NCBI GenBank assembly: GCA_964481075.1
Contig: CAYZSD010000008.1
Coordinates: 1-41,498 of the forward strand
Reading direction: 5' to 3'
Length of the DNA stretch: 41,498 nucleotides
Source: MWFE01 sp964481075
GTDB taxonomy: Bacteria; Bacteroidota; Bacteroidia; Bacteroidales; Tenuifilaceae
Shown here one piece after another: positions 1 through 8,200 of this stretch (position 1 is the stretch's first letter; every line of letters starts with the position of its first letter). The position numbers and the translations under genes are program-made. The notes under the pieces were generated by a model. The model saw only the letters and a program-made list of their open reading frames with translations. It did not search any database and was not told where the DNA came from.

Positions 1-903
1 TTTATGTTAATAGGTACTTTGCTACTATTTGTGTTTGCCGTTTCTTCGGCAAATCCAGAAAGCCCGATAATGGTTACACTAATAATCTTGTCGGTTCTTC
101 TGTTTTTAATTAACTGTTCTTTCTGGGCAGGATTTATGTACATTGAGCCCAACGAAGCCATGGTGCTTGTTTTCTTTGGGAAATATGAGGGAACAGTTAA
201 AGAAAATGGTTTCTTCTGGTTGAATCCTTTCTACGCCAAGAAGAAGTTGACTCTTCGTGCCCGTAATTTGGACGCTGAGCCAATAAAGGTGAACGATAAA
301 ACGGGAAATCCTGTAATGATAGGGGTTGTTGTGGTTTGGCGTTTGGCCGATACCTATAAGGCTTCGTTTCACGTTGACAATGCATCGATGGCTGCAAATG
401 CTGTGGGTGCAAGTACTGCTGCTAAGTTAAACGAGAAGATGTTGGCATACCAGAACTTCGTGAAGATTCAGTGCGATGCTGCACTTAGGCAGGTAGCTGG
501 AATGTATGCCTATGATCATGCCGACACTATCGGTGAAAGCGAACTAACCCTTCGCTCCAATGGCGAAGAGATAAACCAAATTCTCGAGAAGCAGATGAAC
601 GAAAGACTCGCCATTGCAGGTATCGAGGTTATAGAGGCAAGGATTAACTACCTGGCATACGCACCCGAGATTGCTTCGGTAATGCTTCGACGCCAGCAAG
701 CCGATGCCATTATCGCCGCTCGTGAGAAGATAGTTGATGGTGCCGTTGGTATGGTGAAACTAGCACTGAATAAACTGGCCGAGGACAACATTATTGAGTT
801 GGACGAGGATAAGAAGGCTGCAATGGTGAGCAACCTAATGGTTGTACTTTGCTCTGATGAGTCGGCAAGCCCCGTAATAAATGCGGGAACATTGCATCAG
901 TAA
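1..903 (+). CDS. SPFH/band-7 domain membrane protein (5' end probably outside window)
   Basis: Membrane-anchored SPFH (stomatin/prohibitin-like) protein; such proteins form oligomers on the inner membrane, substrate unknown. Counting from the Met at base 4, two hydrophobic segments lie at about residues 2-16 and 22-47. They are followed by YIEPNEAMVLVFFGKYEGTV, the usual start of the SPFH fold, with the domain to about residue 230. The C-terminal part is helical (QQADAIIAAREKIV). The frame is open to base 1, and relatives usually have 15-25 more residues before the first membrane segment, so the true start is probably upstream. It is followed after 34 bases by a small ribbon-helix-helix gene, a pairing I have seen repeatedly in Bacteroidota. 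Family call is firm; role is not. Confidence 0.85.
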   Translation, partial: FMLIGTLLLFVFAVSSANPESPIMVTLIILSVLLFLINCSFWAGFMYIEPNEAMVLVFFGKYEGTVKENGFFWLNPFYAKKKLTLRARNLDAEPIKVNDKTGNPVMIGVVVVWRLADTYKASFHVDNASMAANAVGASTAAKLNEKMLAYQNFVKIQCDAALRQVAGMYAYDHADTIGESELTLRSNGEEINQILEKQMNERLAIAGIEVIEARINYLAYAPEIASVMLRRQQADAIIAAREKIVDGAVGMVKLALNKLAEDNIIELDEDKKAAMVSNLMVVLCSDESASPVINAGTLHQ

Positions 904-937
904 AAGGTTGTAGGTTGAAGGTTTAAAAATAAAGAAA

Positions 938-1111
938 ATGTTAAAGAAAAAATCATTTGTGCTACGGATTGATCCGGACAAGTTGGAGGCCTTAGAGAAG
1001 TGGTCGTCCGATGAGTTCCGTAGCATAAATGGTCAAATAGAATGGATTATAGACCAAGCCCTAAAGAAAGCTGGGCGTTTAAAAGAAAAAAAGAGAGATG
1101 AAAAGAATTAG
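938..1111 (+). CDS. Small Arc-type ribbon-helix-helix DNA-binding protein
   Basis: A 57-residue basic protein starting MLKKKSFVLRIDP. The beta strand KKKSFVLRI, followed by helices DKLEALEKWSSDEFRS and NGQIEWIIDQALKKAGR, is the layout of an Arc/MetJ ribbon-helix-helix domain, which binds DNA as a dimer through the strand. FRSINGQIEWII matches the FRSxNGQIExLL pattern of Arc-like proteins. The last 14 bases overlap the start of the CPBP protease gene, so the two are probably translationally coupled. It may regulate this operon or help the SPFH protein; that is inference. It is too short for most automatic callers. Confidence 0.75.
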   Translation: MLKKKSFVLRIDPDKLEALEKWSSDEFRSINGQIEWIIDQALKKAGRLKEKKRDEKN

Positions 1112-2027
1112 CAAATTATGGTTATTTTTAATAATAACTTATACTGTCAACTTCTCGATGGCAGGCATTTTCTACGCTTTGGGATATTCCTTCACCGGAA
1201 TTAACGCAGCGATAATGGGAATGGCCTATATGTTTATCCCCATGCTCACTGTTCTTCTTATTGAGAAGGTTATTTACAATGATAAGATAAAGGAGAACTT
1301 GCAGCTATCCTTCAACTTCAATACCTGGTTGCTGTGGGCGATACTAATACCGCCAGTATTAGGAATTATTACCCTTGGGGTTAGCCTTTTGTTTCCTGAT
1401 GTTTCATTTACTCCCGATATGTCGGGGATGATTAAGCGTTATGAAGCAATGTTTTCGCCCGAAGAGATTGAGCAAATGGAACTTTCATTCAAGATGATGC
1501 CCTTGCATCCGTTCTTCATGACCCTTATACAGGGATTAATAGCAGGAATCACAATAAACGCCCTTGCAGGTTTTGGCGAGGAGTTGGGATGGAGAGGTTT
1601 TATGTTGAGAGAATTCAAGGGGAAATCATTTGTGAAAACATCTATTGTAATAGGTGCAATATGGGGGATTTGGCATGCACCATTAATCCTTCAAGGGCAC
1701 AATTACCCCGAAAACCCTCAGATTGGAGTGATAATGATGGTAATATGGTGTATCCTGTTATCATTCTTATTTAATTACATAACCATCAAAGCGAAATCTG
1801 TTATTGTTGCTGCTGTAATGCACGGAGTGCTGAATGGTACTGCTGGCATTGCGATACTTGTAGTTGATGGAGGCAATGATCTTACTATCGGTGTTACTGG
1901 GTTTGCTGGGTTTATCTCGTTGTTGTTTATTTTAGCTGGGTTTTACGCTTACGATACCTGGATATCGAAGGAGAGAATAATGAGTAGCAGTATAGAATGG
2001 TTAAAACCAAAACAAAAAGATAATTGA
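1098..2027 (+). CDS. CPBP family intramembrane metalloprotease
   Basis: A 309-residue polytopic membrane protein of the CAAX-processing/bacteriocin-processing (CPBP, Abi) family. The conserved motifs are present: E161-E162-LGWR166, the pair W192-H193 in IWGIWHAP, and H242-GVLN246. These glutamates and histidines are the expected metal or catalytic residues, so an active enzyme is likely. About eight hydrophobic segments span residues 7-285. Its ATG lies inside the preceding ribbon-helix-helix gene (14-base overlap), and its stop is 2 bases before the zinc-ribbon gene, so all belong to one transcript. Substrate is unknown. Confidence 0.88.
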   Translation: MKRISKLWLFLIITYTVNFSMAGIFYALGYSFTGINAAIMGMAYMFIPMLTVLLIEKVIYNDKIKENLQLSFNFNTWLLWAILIPPVLGIITLGVSLLFPDVSFTPDMSGMIKRYEAMFSPEEIEQMELSFKMMPLHPFFMTLIQGLIAGITINALAGFGEELGWRGFMLREFKGKSFVKTSIVIGAIWGIWHAPLILQGHNYPENPQIGVIMMVIWCILLSFLFNYITIKAKSVIVAAVMHGVLNGTAGIAILVVDGGNDLTIGVTGFAGFISLLFILAGFYAYDTWISKERIMSSSIEWLKPKQKDN

Positions 2028-2029
2028 TT

Positions 2030-2248
2030 ATGGGAAGATTAGTACATTCAAAACAGCCGTGTCCAAAGTGCGGAGGCAAAGATTTTGACCTTGGAGAGGC
2101 TTACATTGCGGGGAGTATTTTGACAAAGATTTTCAACATTCAGAATCGGAAGTTTAGCTCCTTTACATGCGTAAAATGCACATATACCGAGTTCTACCAG
2201 GTGCCTGCCCGAAGGGCTCTAAATGTTCTGGATTTCTTTGTAGGGTAG
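2030..2248 (+). CDS. Small zinc-ribbon protein
   Basis: A 72-residue protein with two CxxC knuckles (C11/C14 and C47/C50) separated by about 32 residues. The spacing and the sequence CPKCGGKDFD...FTCVKCTYTEFY fit the predicted nucleic-acid-binding Zn-ribbon family formerly called DUF2082. I chose ATG 2030; an upstream TTG at 2024 would overlap the CPBP stop. It is last in the SPFH-RHH-CPBP transcript and is followed by a hairpin terminator. Function unknown. Confidence 0.75.
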   Translation: MGRLVHSKQPCPKCGGKDFDLGEAYIAGSILTKIFNIQNRKFSSFTCVKCTYTEFYQVPARRALNVLDFFVG

Positions 2249-2271
2249 GGAAGGGTCGAGAAAGTTTTACT

Positions 2272-2316
2272 AGAGGATGTATTTACTTTTTATATTCATC
2301 CTCTCTTTTCTTTTTG
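2272..2316 (+). terminator. Rho-independent terminator after the zinc-ribbon gene
   Basis: AGAGGATG (2272-2279) pairs with CATCCTCT (2297-2304) across a 17-base AT loop. It is followed by the T-rich run CTTTTCTTTTTG. It lies between convergent genes and closes the + strand operon; the T tail is only on the + side. Confidence 0.55.
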
Positions 2317-2359
2317 TAAGATAAAAAGATTGAGCGGTTTACGGTTTCCTGGAGGCAAT

Positions 2360-3073
2360 CTATTTCAAAGAGAAATTGTTCAACATGTTAACCAGTGTAC
2401 AAGATACAATGCCAGCAGTTTCGGTACGAAGTCGTGAACTGCCAAGGCTAACAATATGAAAGCCGTTACCTAAGGCTAATTCAACCTCATCTTGGCTAAA
2501 ATCGCCTTCGGGGCCAATGAGAAATAAAATGCTTTTACCCTTCTCGATATAACTAGCAGCGTGTGCATTGTTAAATTCGCCACAGTAGGCAATAAGTTTT
2601 ATTGATTCGCTGGCAGCTTGAATCACAGTATTGATGGGAGTGATGGGTTGAATGTCAGGAAGATACGCTTTTACCGATTGTTTCATGGCTGCGATAGATA
2701 CCCTAACAAGTCGTTCCATGTTAACCGTCTTCCTTTCGGAATGCTTACATAGTAAGGGAGTTATCCTATCGACCCCAATTTCTGTCGCTTTTTCAAGAAA
2801 CCATTCGAATCGGTCGATATTCTTGGTTGGTGCAATGGCGATATGCAGGAGAAAATTTCGTTTTTCAAATTCGTTTTTAATGCCAACAACTTTTGCAACG
2901 CAGCGTTTGGGGTTTGCATCTGTTATCTTGCAGGTGAAAAGAGATCCCTTCCCGTTGACAATCAAAAGTTCATCCCCGGAAGCCATTCGAAGCACTCTAA
3001 TGCAGTGCTTTGACTCTTCCTCTGGAAGAGTGATTGTATTTCCATTTATATCTGGAAGATAAAATAATTGCAT
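2360..3073 (-). CDS. rsmE: 16S rRNA (uracil(1498)-N3)-methyltransferase
   Basis: RsmE methylates N3 of U1498 in 16S rRNA using SAM and is a SPOUT-class enzyme. The 237-residue length is normal. An N-terminal PUA-like domain (MQLFYLP...EESKHCIRVLRM) precedes the knotted SAM site LIGPEGDFSQDEV and SLGSSRLRTETA, the family signature. The gene is single and divergent from the phosphoesterase gene, with its own TACCTTTG -7 box a few bases upstream, giving a very short leader. Confidence 0.96.
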   Translation of the reverse strand: MQLFYLPDINGNTITLPEEESKHCIRVLRMASGDELLIVNGKGSLFTCKITDANPKRCVAKVVGIKNEFEKRNFLLHIAIAPTKNIDRFEWFLEKATEIGVDRITPLLCKHSERKTVNMERLVRVSIAAMKQSVKAYLPDIQPITPINTVIQAASESIKLIAYCGEFNNAHAASYIEKGKSILFLIGPEGDFSQDEVELALGNGFHIVSLGSSRLRTETAGIVSCTLVNMLNNFSLK

Positions 3074-3074
3074 G

Positions 3075-3098
3075 TACCTTTGTGTTTATGCAAAGGTA
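3075..3098. promoter_or_regulatory. Overlapping divergent promoters for rsmE and the phosphoesterase
   Basis: TACCTTTG at 3075-3082 (+) and its exact inverse CAAAGGTA at 3091-3098 (-) both match the Bacteroidota -7 box TAnnTTTG. They face each other across 8 bases, so each would start transcription within or beside the other's -7 element. Seen in sequence; activity is inferred. Confidence 0.55.
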
Positions 3099-3115
3099 GC
3101 TAAATGCAAATATCT

Positions 3116-3613
3116 ATGAAAGTAATTGGGGTAATAAGCGACACACACGGTCATTGGGACGACAGGCTTGCGAAGTTTCTTGAGAGCTGCGATGAGATAT
3201 GGCATGCAGGTGATATTGGTGGTATAGAGACCGCTGATGCCATTGCCGCATTTCGACCCCTCAGGGCGGTGCATGGAAACATTGATAATTCAAAGGTAAG
3301 GATAGTGTACCCAGAGATACAGCGTTTTAGTTGTGAAGAAACGGATGTCCTTATTACACATATTGGTGGATACCCAGGAAGGTACTCAATTGAGGTAAAG
3401 TCAATCCTCGAAACAAATCCCCCCGATATATTTGTTTGCGGTCATTCACATATTCTTAAGGTGATTTACGACAATAAGTACAACCTTCTTCACATAAACC
3501 CTGGAGCTGCTGGAGTGAGTGGTTTGCATCACGTTAGGACGGCAGTTCGCTTTCGTGTGAATGGTAAACAGTTTACCGATATGGAAGTGCTCGAAATCCC
3601 AAGAAGCAGATAA
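3116..3613 (+). CDS. YfcE/MJ0936-type metallophosphoesterase
   Basis: A calcineurin-like phosphodiesterase of the small YfcE family. Metal-binding motifs are all present: GVISDTHGHWD at the N-terminus, WHAGDIG, VHGNID, THIGG and VCGHSH, then INPGAAG. The 165-residue length is standard. I chose ATG 3116 (MKVIGVISDTHG, like relatives) over an in-frame ATG at 3104 that adds four residues. It is transcribed from the promoter shared with rsmE. Physiological substrate unknown. Confidence 0.9.
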   Translation: MKVIGVISDTHGHWDDRLAKFLESCDEIWHAGDIGGIETADAIAAFRPLRAVHGNIDNSKVRIVYPEIQRFSCEETDVLITHIGGYPGRYSIEVKSILETNPPDIFVCGHSHILKVIYDNKYNLLHINPGAAGVSGLHHVRTAVRFRVNGKQFTDMEVLEIPRSR

Positions 3614-3626
3614 CTTTAGTGAAAAC

Positions 3627-4574
3627 ATGATTTTTCAGATTTTGATAGTAAGGGTAAAACAAGTTTTAAGAGAGCTAAAAGCCTTGGGCTTTGTTAGGAT
3701 GGTTTTCCTTTTTGGGGTAGTTGTTTTTCTGCTAGCTTTTCTTCTAATTCATACAAGCAAAACTCCAAATGCAATTTACGCTACTTTAGCAGTATTAATC
3801 TTAATCGTTTTTGTTCATTCAAAGAGGGGCGATGTACTTTTCCTGAAAATTAGTAACTCTATGTTTAAATGGGTTCTTTTTTTTGAATACTTTTTCGTAT
3901 CAATTTGCTTCGTTTTATTCCTTTTGTTCCATGGTTTTTGGCAATTAGCTTTAATAACAATAGTTGCAATTTTTGGAATCGTACAAATTGATTTTAGAAG
4001 AAACCAGAAGACCAGCGATAATAGATTTCTAAAGTTTATTCCCGATAAATGCTTTGAGTGGAAGGGTGGATTAAGGAAGCATTTCCTTTTTATTTTTACC
4101 ATTTGGGCACTTGGAATTGTCCTTTCTTTTTTTGTTGGAAGCGCACCAATAGCATTATTTCTATTGGGTATTATCTCATTGAGCATTCTTGAAGTTTGTG
4201 AGCCCTACCAAATGATAATGGTTTCTGAGAAGGGTTTTAAAAGTTTTTTAGCCGAAAAGATAAGGTGTCAAATTGCTGTATTTCTCTTCATTTCAACACC
4301 ATTACTGCTTGCTTATTTAGTGTTTCATCCTAGATATTGGTATGTTCCGGTTATCATTTTGGGTATTTTTTGCTTAATGCAAGTTTATGCAATTCTTGCC
4401 AAATATGCTTTCTATCAACCCAATAGCAAATCGGCTGCTGCTCAGATATTCGTTGGTATAGGTGTAGTTGGTTTCATTGTCCCTTTTCTATTGCCAGTAG
4501 TTCTACTATTGTCGTTGCGTTTTTATTTCAAAGCAAAGCAGAATTTAAACATCTATTTGAATGATTACAATTGA
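3627..4574 (+). CDS. ABC exporter membrane subunit (hypothetical)
   Basis: A 315-residue integral membrane protein with about ten hydrophobic segments and no recognised catalytic motif. The overlap of its last 14 bases with an ABC ATPase gene shows that the two form an ABC-2-like exporter. I chose ATG 3627 (MIFQILIVRVKQVLREL), which begins with an amphipathic basic helix; an earlier Met at 3561 would lie inside the phosphoesterase gene. The cargo cannot be read from the sequence. Confidence 0.7.
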   Translation: MIFQILIVRVKQVLRELKALGFVRMVFLFGVVVFLLAFLLIHTSKTPNAIYATLAVLILIVFVHSKRGDVLFLKISNSMFKWVLFFEYFFVSICFVLFLLFHGFWQLALITIVAIFGIVQIDFRRNQKTSDNRFLKFIPDKCFEWKGGLRKHFLFIFTIWALGIVLSFFVGSAPIALFLLGIISLSILEVCEPYQMIMVSEKGFKSFLAEKIRCQIAVFLFISTPLLLAYLVFHPRYWYVPVIILGIFCLMQVYAILAKYAFYQPNSKSAAAQIFVGIGVVGFIVPFLLPVVLLLSLRFYFKAKQNLNIYLNDYN

Positions 4575-5247
4575 AAACCTTAGCATAAGCTATAGCAATG
4601 GTAATATGGTAATTGATTCGCTTAACCTTGATATTGCAGACAGCAGTATTCATGGAATTGTAGGATTGAATGGTGCAGGAAAAACAACACTTCTAAACGC
4701 ATTCTTTGGGTTAAAGAAAGTTGAAGCAGGCACAATTCTTTGGAATGAAAACAAGCTAAACAGGAACGATATATCATACTTAGTTTCTGAGCCCTATTTC
4801 TATCCTAATATTACAGGAAATGAGTACCTTAGTCTTTTTAAAGGGGAAAACTTTGACAGCGAAAAATGGAATGAACTTTTTCATTTACCTCTTAAAAACA
4901 CTATTGACACCTATTCCACGGGGATGAGGAAAAAGCTGGCAATTCTTAGTGTAATAAAGCAGGACAAACCAATACTCATTCTCGATGAACCGTTTAATAG
5001 TTTAGATGTAGAAACATGTCGAAATATTCGTTCCATTCTTTTAGGATTAAAAGGGAAGGGCAAGCTAATAATCATCACATCACATATCGTTGAAACATTG
5101 ACAAACCTTTGTGATTATATTCACTTTTTAGAGGGTGGAAGAATAAAATTTAGCAAGGAGAAAAACGATTTCGAGGAATTCGAAAAGGAACTTTTTCAAA
5201 GTATTGAGAACAAAAGCATTAATCTGATATCAGAACTTTTGAAATGA
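4561..5247 (+). CDS. ABC transporter ATP-binding protein
   Basis: A 228-residue ABC ATPase. Walker A is GLNGAGKTT (K41), the signature is STGMRKK (119-125), Walker B is ILILDEPFNSLD (D142, E143), and the switch histidine is H175 in IITSH. The Q-loop position reads VSEPYF, as in several antibiotic-exporter or GldA-like ATPases. It overlaps the membrane subunit by 14 bases. It ends 19 bases before the convergent large secreted-protein gene, with no clear terminator between them. Confidence 0.93.
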   Translation: MITIENLSISYSNGNMVIDSLNLDIADSSIHGIVGLNGAGKTTLLNAFFGLKKVEAGTILWNENKLNRNDISYLVSEPYFYPNITGNEYLSLFKGENFDSEKWNELFHLPLKNTIDTYSTGMRKKLAILSVIKQDKPILILDEPFNSLDVETCRNIRSILLGLKGKGKLIIITSHIVETLTNLCDYIHFLEGGRIKFSKEKNDFEEFEKELFQSIENKSINLISELLK

Positions 5248-5266
5248 AAATATTGGGTTATCATCT

Positions 5267-8200
5267 TCACTCCTTTGAATCCTCATCTTTTTTCTCGGAA
5301 GAATTTTCGGTGGTTTCATCCTGCTCTTGAGCACCAGCCTCTATTTGGTAGCTTTCCTCATCTTCAAAGTCAAAATCTTCAATACCTGAACTTTTACCCA
5401 AAAGTTGCTTGTAACGTTCTTGCATTCGCTGAAGTTCTCGTTTTGTTCCTACTACATAGTTGTAGGGAATTTGGCCAGGTTTAACTTTTTGGCTTCTGTC
5501 GCCGCTTTTCATTGCGCTGATTGGCTCAGTAAAGGCTGGATTATGGGAAGAAACCTGCATTGAACCCCTAACGTAGTAAAAAACGTAGTATTTTTCAGGT
5601 GCTAGCTCAAGGTAAAACATCACCCTATCGCCCGTGTTTCGTTTATTAATCTCAATTACACCATCAACCCTTTTGTTTACTTGCATGTTACCAATTGTGA
5701 AGATTCCAATTTTTCCTACTGAAACGAAGGATTGAATGCTTTGATCCCATTTCATTCGAACATCTGAGAAAGTAATTGTGTTTTGAAAACCACTGGGAAT
5801 CATGCTCATGCCACCAAAAAGTTTAATTTGATTGATTGCCGCATCTGCTTCGCGGGCAGTAGATCTTTCGTAAAGGGTTTTATGGAAGACCTTTCGGCTG
5901 AGGTCAACACCTGGTAACGAAGTGCTGCTTGCAATATCATTAGCCATCACTTCAAGGGCGGTTTGATTAAAGAAAAAATCTAGGGAAAGGACAATATCGA
6001 GTGTGAGCAGGCTGTCGTTTAGGTTATGTACAAGACTTCCATGGGCTGTATTCTTGATTTGACCTAAATTTACTGGGAAATTTATTGTACCATCGCCAAA
6101 AATCATACAGAAATCCTTTGAAAGGCTAATCAGGTTACCGGTAGTGTCAGGGTTGTTGATCTTTGGCAGTGACCCAATGTAGAATCGGTTTCTTTTGTTG
6201 CAGAAGTGTAGAAAACCTTCATTTGTTATCAATGTTTTGTCGCTATAAGTTTTCCGCCCGCTAAGAAAGGAAGGGTATGCGTGTATCGAGTCAACGGTTA
6301 CCACACTACCACTTATTAGGTTAACCCGGTTGAGGTTGATGGGTTGGAGTGGGATAGGGATGTATATGCTGTCGGGATTTATCCGTGCTGTGAATTTCAC
6401 GTTGCTCGATTTAACCTGTTGACAGCTATGGATTGGGAGTGCCCCTCCGTCGAACTGCCAATACTTTTCATGGGCATTTAGCTCAACATCACCAACAAAG
6501 CTGAAATGAGAGCTTAGCTTGAATCTATCAGGTTCGGTTAGAGTTGTTTTTGCAAAGGTATTGCCTTGGTTATCAACGCTAATCTCATTCAGTCTAACCT
6601 TTTGGATGGAATCTTTGTCGTCAACATAGTCAATTATTCCTTTGGCAAAGTATTTTTTTCGGCTTGGAATGGTTATTTCAGCATCGTAAATCCTGTGGGT
6701 TCGGTTGTTGTAGTTGGCAATGATTGTTGATTTCACCAGGGGAACGATTCGTCGTCGGGCATCGACCTCCAGCTTTTGCTGGTGAGGGTTTATGATAGCA
6801 TCGGCAACAATGATATACTTCACGGAGTCGGCCTTTATGTTCGGGTTACGAAGGTTGTACCTTGCTTTTGGGGTGAAGAAGTAGAGGGAGTCCTCGCCAT
6901 GCCAGGTTGTATAGAGCAGGGAGCCCGCTGGGATTGTGTCTTTATCAACCATTCTCGGAACATGAAACTTGCCCATTTCAACAGCTTGTTGGGTGCTTGT
7001 GGTCGAAAGGGTTAGCTCATTCTTTTGCATTGACCAATGGAACTTATCGAGGTGCGACTCGTACATAAGCGGAAACATTGTTGCAAAAATGCTCTCGTTA
7101 ATCTTTTGGAACTCTCCCTGACCATTTCTAAAGTCAACCATTGCTTTTAGTTCCTTTGAGCTGAAGGCAATGCTATCGGTTCCAACTACATTAAACTCAA
7201 CGCTTGCCCTATTGGTGTTGTAATCCATAGCATTATAGGAGAATAAACTCGATCTAAGTCTTGCTTTCTCCATTTCCATAAGACCATTACCTGTTAACCC
7301 AATGGGAGTTAGTTCCAGGTTTCCTGCAAGGCGTGCTTGATTTTCGAACATTTTAAATGGCTCCTTTCCCTGGAAAGCGGTGAGAATTTCTTTATACGGA
7401 AGCCATTTTATCGCATGCACATTTCCATATACATGAGGGTATTGAATTCCAGTTTCTTGTTTGTTAATGGTGAACTCCTTCGATTGTGTACTAAGTGAAT
7501 CGGGGAAGAAGTAGAAGTCTTCCGATTTTGTGAGGGATGTAATATAGGTGAAATCGCCTTCACCCCTAAAACCTTTGTTACTCAGGTCGATATAGTTGTA
7601 GAACTTACCTCTACCCTTATACAATGCGTACCCTTGTGGTGGCGATTCTCTCCTGAAACCCAGTGAGTTGTCTGGTCGAAGTACGAGTGTGTCCTTAATT
7701 GGCCCAATGATATCGGCTGAGTAAAACATACCGATAAAATTCATATCGGTGTATTCGAAGTTGTTAATATTATAGAAAGTGAAAGGAAGAACCTCGAAGA
7801 AGAAATTTTCGCGATTGTAAACCCCATTAAAAATTGATTTATCATCGTAGTAAACGTATGAATTCTTTACACTTTTGAATATGGGGAATCCAGGATTTTG
7901 AGCTAGGCCAGACTTATTGTCGGGCTTGTCGATAAAAATTTGACCTGTAATATTTTCGAGAGAACTTGTTACACTTTCAAGCTCTCTCTTTCCGTACATA
8001 TCTAAGGTAGTTTTTTGATAGTCTAAGTTTAGATAATCGATTGAGTTAAGTTCAAATGAAAAATTATCGTAGCTAAAGTAAAAATCCTTCCCACGGAAGG
8101 TGAAAAGCCCTGCCTTTACAGTTCCATCGAAAGCGAAATCCCGATTTTTCTTCAAAACAAGTTCATTGTTTAAGGGGTAAATAAACACGTTTTGTGTTTC

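Noticed and set aside
2652..3062. 136-residue + strand open frame
   Set aside because: Antisense to rsmE and without recognisable features.
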